Positions 18,690 through 23,954 of a stretch of DNA of 23,954 nucleotides are shown here, in pieces. A program made the translations under genes and the position numbers. The first letter of the stretch is position 1, and each line of letters starts with the position of its first letter. The notes under the pieces are model-generated. The model made no database searches. It was not told the origin of the DNA and saw only the letters and a program-made list of their open reading frames with translations. The stretch comes from Apostichopus californicus (taxonomy: Eukaryota > Echinodermata > Holothuroidea > Aspidochirotida > Stichopodidae): positions 605 to 24,558 of the forward strand of contig JAIPMN010122567.1 of assembly GCA_020650975.1 (NCBI GenBank), written 5' to 3'.

Positions 18690-19112
18690 AAGTCTCAGCG
18701 TACCGGTTCATAAGCTAATATTGACTACAGCTTCATAAGTACTTCATACCCGACGAATCTGAGTGTTTTCTACATAACGATATCTGAAATAACAAACTAA
18801 AAACAAAGAGAGTACACAAACGGAGGTACAATGGAAATAATGTATTAACACGTACAACTAAAACAATACAATAATGAAAACTTCAACACTGTCTTCTTTC
18901 ATAAATCCTTTTTAGCTTCTCGCGTAGGTAGGAAGCTTTTGAAGAGGCAAGCTATTGAGAAGTAAAGGCGCTTTGTGAGTGGACAAACTGCATTTTTTTC
19001 GCCCTCTCAGCATACCGGTTGTTAAGCTAACATTGACTAGAGCTTGATAAAATCCTACACGACGAATCTAGGTGTATAACAAACTAAAAAGAAAGCACAC
19101 AAACGGATACAT
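18690..19112. repeat. Diverged direct duplication, about 310 bp apart
   Basis: CAGCGTACCGGTTCATAAGC at 18697 and CAGCATACCGGTTGTTAAGC at 19008 each lead into TTGACTA(C/G)AGCTT, GACGAATCT, AACAAACTAAAAA and ACACAAACGGA. The spacer includes a TTAGCTTCTCGCGTAGG segment. No coding signal. Confidence 0.75.
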
Positions 19113-19219
19113 ATATTACACATATAAAATATATATATAAGAACGCGCGTTAAGCTGGCAAAAAGTGTGAGGGACAAAGGTTGCGTTTTGCTTACTCACA
19201 CTGAGATGCCACGTGTATG

Positions 19220-19267
19220 TCTATCTACCTGTCTGTCTGTCTGTCTGTCCGTCCGTCTATCTATCTA
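19220..19267. repeat. Tetranucleotide microsatellite (TCTG/TCCG/TCTA)
   Basis: CTATCTAC is followed by CTGTCTGTCTGTCTGTCTGT, then CCGTCCGT and CTATCTATCTA. Confidence 0.9.
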
Positions 19268-19689
19268 TTAAAGTGTACATTAGGTGCCCATTGCATATTC
19301 AAAATTGGTACCTTTGGGGGACAGTAACGTATGGGGAACATATCGTGTTCCCCTAATGTTTAAGGGCATGTTCATTCTGTAATTAGGGCTTCGGTGTACA
19401 GGTAATTAGTACCCATTGTTTGTGGATGCTACCCTCTACACCCTCTTTGTGTTGATTGGACGATCATACATATGAATGGATATTTATAGCTTCGCAATAT
19501 TTGTAGTGTGACCTGTGCAAAATTGAGCTATTAAGGACACATGAAGATATATCTCGTTTATTTTATCGTCCTATCGTTATATGTTTTATTATCGATGCTC
19601 TTTTAATGCTGGTAAAACTGACCCATGTTACTGTGAACTTGAAAGTCACAATTTATATCCCTGTCGGTGATACGTATACTGATATCCAT
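19268..19689. other. Non-coding, nothing recognised
   Basis: A short inverted pair, GGGGAAC at 19332 and GTTCCCC at 19349, brackets ATATCGT. No exon or known repeat unit is seen. Confidence 0.45.
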
Positions 19690-20170
19690 GTTCATATTGA
19701 CGCATTTTCATTTGGCATACAAACCTTGTTACGTCATCACCGCGAAATGGCGCTGAGTGTAATGTAGAGCTCATGGACGTGTGTGCAGTGTGGTAAACGT
19801 GTTGTCCGTACGGCCGCGGGTTTTCACACTGTATGCACGCATCAACGGTAGTCCTAACTTTTGTTCGCGATTCGGCGGTGCGGTAACCATGTTGCACTAT
19901 CGAAGTGGAAGCCGTCGAGATTGACTTTGGAAGCCTAGATAACACCGTAATCATTTATTGCCCGCATCTCTTCGCTGCTCGAGTCCAGCGTATTGCCCGA
20001 CCCCTGCGCTGCCCGAGTCAAGTGGATTGCCCGACACCGGTGGATCGCCAGAAGCCTGTGCTGCCCGACACCGGTGGGTTGGCGACTTCTAGACTGCCCG
20101 ACCCTTGCGCAGCCCCAGTCTAACTTAGCCCTGCGTGTCATTGAGTTGTGCCCAACCCCAGTATGTTATA
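19690..20170. other. CpG-rich block with degenerate CCCGACACCGG repeats
   Basis: This part is clearly richer in CG than its surroundings (GTACGGCCGCGG near 19808, CATTCGGCGGTG near 19868). From about 19990 to 20110, TGCCCGACxCC(T/G)G recurs in uneven steps. It could be a promoter-like CpG block or a decayed GC-rich minisatellite. Open frames on both strands are repeat-driven and not recognised. Confidence 0.5.
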
Positions 20171-20580
20171 TTGGCCAAATGTAAATAATGTCAACTATTC
20201 GATGTAGAGATAAAACGAGATCGGGAATTATACTTTTATTCATCATACAACTCTTGGTGTCTGCCTCCTGATTTAGAGTTAATCTGTAGCCGTAGCCTCC
20301 TGTTGTTGGTTTCGAGGCAGGTTTTTCACTACTAGACGTTGGCGGCGTTACAGTAACAAGAGCCCAAGGGCACTGTGGTTCCTTGCGTAGTGGTATATGA
20401 CAATACAAATAATATTATCAAGCAAGATTGGGCTCAAATAGTCCAAGTAATTGTGGTCGTACATGTAGCTATAAAGTAACCAACACTATAGCCAACACAT
20501 TTGTGATCACAAATTGTGATAGGATTTTGGATCGGAAGACACTTCTGAGTTCTGAATATGGCGTCGAAAATGTAAGAATG
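20171..20580. other. Non-coding or weak minus-strand 3' exon
   Basis: On the minus strand, a frame at 20408-20166 includes KPTTGGYGYRLTLNQEAD and overlaps an AATAAA at 20242-20237. This might be the last exon of an unrecognised gene, but there is no clear acceptor and no family match. Confidence 0.25.
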
Positions 20581-21995
20581 TAAGGTCACCAACAAGCAGG
20601 TCAACATATATGATAACATTGGTGACCTCGGATCACATGACCGTTAAGTTTGAAAGTATACCCCTATACCATTTGCAACTTGTCCCAAAATATCAACCGT
20701 GTCACACCTTGGCACTGGGAGTTATTGCATTAAATGTCTGAAAATGAACTTTGACCTCGTATAACTTCGCACATGAAGGTCACACATGCATCAACCTATT
20801 GACATTTATGATCAGAAGGTACCTTTAACATCTGAAATTAGCATCGAAACTGTCAAAATCCCCAAAACACTTAAAGGTCACCAGAGGTCAAATTCAGGTC
20901 AAGGGTTACCCAGATGCGGCTTGACAATTGGATTACATTGAAGCAACTCCCAACCCTAACGGACATATCGATCTCAAGTTATTGCAAAAATAGTAGTTTT
21001 TTGTCATTAATTGACCTTTGGTGACCTCGGATCACATAACCGTTAAGTTTCAAAATATTCCCCTATACCATTCGCAACTTGCCCCAAAATATCAACCGTG
21101 TCACACCTTCGCACTGGGAGTTATTGTACTAAATGTCTGAAAATTAACTCTGACCTCGTATAACTTCACACACAAAGCTCACCCGGGTGTCAACCCATTG
21201 ACATTTTTGATCGGAAGGTACCTTTGATACCCAAATCTAGCATCAAAACCAAACATTTTCTCCCAAAATTAGCCAATTTTTTCTAATGTCACCTTTCACC
21301 TTTGGACCTTGGTTTCAGATGTAGTTTGATCTTCTGATTCCAAAAATGGACACGACAAGTCTGTACAGCCATCCTCACTCCGACCGAAAACTTTTACCCC
21401 ATTATAACTTCACACACAAAGGTCACACGGGGTCAACCTATTGACATTTATGATCAGAAGGGAACCTTTGACATCTGAAAATAGCATCGAAACTGTAAAA
21501 TCCCCAAAACACTTAAAGGTCACCAGAGGTCAAATTGAGGTGAAGGGTCACCCGGATGCGGGTCAACAATTGGATTACATTTGAGCAACTCCCAACCCTA
21601 ACAGACAATTCGTTCTCAAGTTATCGCAAAAATACTACTTTTTTATCATTAATTGACCTTTGCTGACCTTGGATCACATAAATGTTAAGTTTTAAAATGT
21701 TACCCTAACCAGTTCACAACTTGTCCCAAAATATCAACCTTGTCGCACATTGGCACTGGGAGATATTGCAGTTTTCATATTTTCGATTTTGGTTTTTTGG
21801 ACCATAACTGACCTTTGTGGGCACCAAAAACAATAGGGCACTCCTTCTCCATATGGCGGTTCTGTAATCCAAGTTTGGCCTCAATCCAACTTTCCCTTAT
21901 TGGGATAGAGCTTACCCAAGCAAGTGTCAAAGATGCACACACAGACACACACACACACGCCAACCTGACTACATAGTTTCCTTTTGCTAAAGCAA
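20581..21995 (-). repeat. Interspersed repeat R, copy 3 (inverted, internally duplicated)
   Basis: Read on the minus strand it starts with GGTTCCTTGCTTTAGCAAAA near 21995, a GTGTGT tract, GACACTTGCTTGGGTAAGC and then the AGGTCA-rich body seen in copies 1 and 2. On the plus strand GGTGACCTCGGATCACAT recurs at 20621 and 21021, and a diverged form at 21662, so about 400 bp is duplicated. DR4 pairs lie at 20875-20890 and about 21517-21532. Confidence 0.8.
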
Positions 21996-23954
21996 GGAAC
22001 CAAAAAGTAGGCCTCGGTTCCCTGTGCAGCTGGCTGATTACCAGTCCCAATTTGTGAAAATTATAGCTCTCACTTGTCTCACTGAGTCTAAGCCTAACAT
22101 TAACAAGGTCTAACCTAAGTTACAGTAATGTTAGTGTTGCCCAAGCTAGGCTAGACTTCATTTTAATCCATGTCTTTAACAATTTTTTTCACAAAATCTT
22201 TACAAAAAACACAAATAAGTTATGAATGATGCTTACATAGCACAATTTTGGGATACAAATGATACAGTAAATATACTTTAAGTTAAGCCTAATCAAACAG
22301 TGTTGCTGAAGACAGACAAGGCTGGACAATGCTTAGCCTACATTAGTCAAATGTCTTATTGTCTAGACCTATTGTGATTTTTGCCCTTAATTAATTTATC
22401 ATACGAAGGCAATCTTCAATTATGTCCAAATGTTTTATTTATAATAGCTAGCCTTGACATTTAATTTCCATGCTGTGCACGTACGGGTGGGCAAATGTAT
22501 GCACAGGAGGGGTACATAATTAGAATAATCAAGTAGCATAGTGTGGTTGTTATTGATGATTTTAAGGATTTCATCAATGATCATAATGAAAGGTAATCCA
22601 TAACAAGCACCTGCAATAATTGTTCATGTTACACCAAATAGTATATCTTAAAAATATATTGTTGACTTCATACACAATGCAGAATTGAGCGAACTTTTAC
22701 CCCAACATGTCTTCTTTCCATCACAAAATTGCCCATGTGCTGTAGCCTATACAGATATTAAAGATTGAAAAATTTAGCATCAGTTTGCCGAGTTTTAAGT
22801 TGGAATTTTTTTAATTTAAACAGTTTATATAAACAGTGAAGGCTTATTCTTCTTTCATTGTAAATGTAACATAATTTTTTTTAATGGTATATACCTGTAA
22901 AGGTTTAAGGTTAATGAGTACATATTTCAGCTTTTATTAAACAGGGTTAGTTAAGCTGGCCTACTGTTCCTGGGGCGGTATTCTGTTCAATTTGGAGGCA
23001 CCTCAATCAAGGTTCCATGTCAATAATGGGCCTATACAAAGGGTAGTTATGGACACAAGGGCTAATTAAAAAGCTGGAGGGGGACGGTTGACCCAAATTT
23101 GGGAGCTGGAGCTGTGTTCTTGATGAATCCACCAACAATTTGGGGCTGTCCTAACTTGTAGTGTTAGCAACTCAACTGGAACCAATTTCTTTCTTTTTTT
23201 GGCTGATGCTGGCCTTTAATTTAGTGTACGCTAATTAACTGAAAAGGGTGAAAATGTTTAACGCTTCTGTGATGTGTATGCAGTCATTAGAAATGACATT
23301 TAGCCCGAGCTCAAGGCTGGTAAGCTGTGTTCTTACGTGGCAGAAGTCCAAGACAGATTCCATATAATTTTTGGTACAACTATATGTGAAACAATTCAAA
23401 ATTCTATAATAGTAGGGGGCAATACAGACCACATCACATGTCAAACTCAGTTTTGCCTGCTAAGTACCATGAATGTCTGTTGCAAATTATTCTCTTTCCT
23501 TAAAGCAGGTAATACTGTGCCTAACGAGTGGTCACTCCTGCACAGTGTGTTCTATGGTTGCATTCTCATTCTACTATAAATCGTGCTTGCCCTCACCGTG
23601 TGGTACACGTTCCACTTATTGTAAGTAATATTTCTTCAGTTGGGAAGCAGACCCAAGGTTCGTCGGAATTTATTAAGCTTTGGTGACGTCACACATTTTG
23701 AATTTCGGCGGTAATGGTTCACTGAGGCACGAGAAATAAATGTGTGTTATTTTCATTAAAATCTCATTAAAATGTCTACTGAACCTGAAAACTAAGATGA
23801 AAACTAAGATAAAAAGGTTGTGACTTACCACTAGCAATAAATTCCAACAGAATGACTCACAGGAAAGCCGCTAAATTACAGGTGATATTTAGGTCACGGC
23901 TGCAAAAGCCGCAGCGACCGATCATGAAATCGGCTCAAAAAAGACTTAAAATAC
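21996..23954. other. Unrecognised AT-rich region
   Basis: No exon, RNA gene or repeated unit is convincing over almost 2 kb. There are TAACATTA/TAAGCCTA words near 22085-22345. The plus frame at 23337-23579 and the minus frame at 23444-23235 overlap each other without a recognisable motif. Toward the end are an exact TGACGTCA (23684-23691) and a short duplication AAAACTAAGAT near 23790-23815. Confidence 0.45.
23684..23691. promoter_or_regulatory. Exact CRE palindrome TGACGTCA
   Basis: It matches the full CREB/ATF consensus within TTTGGTGACGTCACAC. A nearby GGCGGTAATGG at 23708 adds some CpG. No gene start is visible nearby, so the regulatory role is only possible. Confidence 0.3.

Noticed and set aside
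20166..20408. Minus-strand 80-aa frame with a nearby AATAAA
   Set aside because: It reads like protein in part, but there is no acceptor, no partner exon and no recognised family. Kept only as a weak note under the 20171-20580 entry.
23235..23579. Overlapping frames of 69 and 80 aa on opposite strands
   Set aside because: No motif, no splice context and mutual overlap. At most one could be real, and neither is supported.
1..23954. Retroelement, rRNA and tRNA genes
   Set aside because: I saw no reverse-transcriptase or integrase motif, no long direct terminal repeats, and no tRNA B-box (GGTTCGANTCC) with a fitting cloverleaf on either strand. A profile-based scan could still find degenerate copies.

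Overview
The window looks like repeat-rich, AT-rich nuclear DNA of an animal. Genes are split by introns with GT..AG borders, introns are large, and no long uninterrupted open frame exists. Frequent TAGGCCTA-like and CTAACGTTAG-like words (for example 966-1022) and the repeat types suggest a marine deuterostome such as an echinoderm. That placement is inference from general familiarity, not from a search.

Layout. 1-1580: minisatellite, a candidate minus-strand first coding exon (1035-1190) and a second degenerate tandem array. 1583-6252: element A, a complete DNA transposon with inverted repeats of about 470 bp, a 4-bp target duplication (TGCT) and one decayed minus-strand transposase gene. 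6257-11069: a plus-strand, multi-exon, decayed gene of a zinc-finger family that I relate tentatively to Crypton-like tyrosine recombinases. Element A appears to have landed in its 5' part. 11205-16530: an interspersed repeat (family R) interrupted by element B (11939-16369), a second decayed transposon of the same superfamily as A, with matching termini and a 4-bp target duplication (TTCT/ATCT). 16660-18630: a further R-type copy, then a hairpin-bearing minisatellite split by another interspersed repeat. 18640-20580: local duplications, a microsatellite and a CpG-rich block. 20581-21995: an inverted, internally duplicated R copy. 21996-23954: no gene recognised.

How the parts relate. Both transposases share SDC/SDL, TDG..xQ(F/Y)KNK, HGK and DGI(G/S)G blocks and a C-terminal small domain, but belong to different clades. 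Both carry stops and frameshifts, so neither is expected to be active as read. B is younger than the R copy it splits, and A is younger than the zinc-finger gene it interrupts. R copies carry many AGGTCA half-sites, several arranged as DR4. No ordinary host gene is complete in this window.
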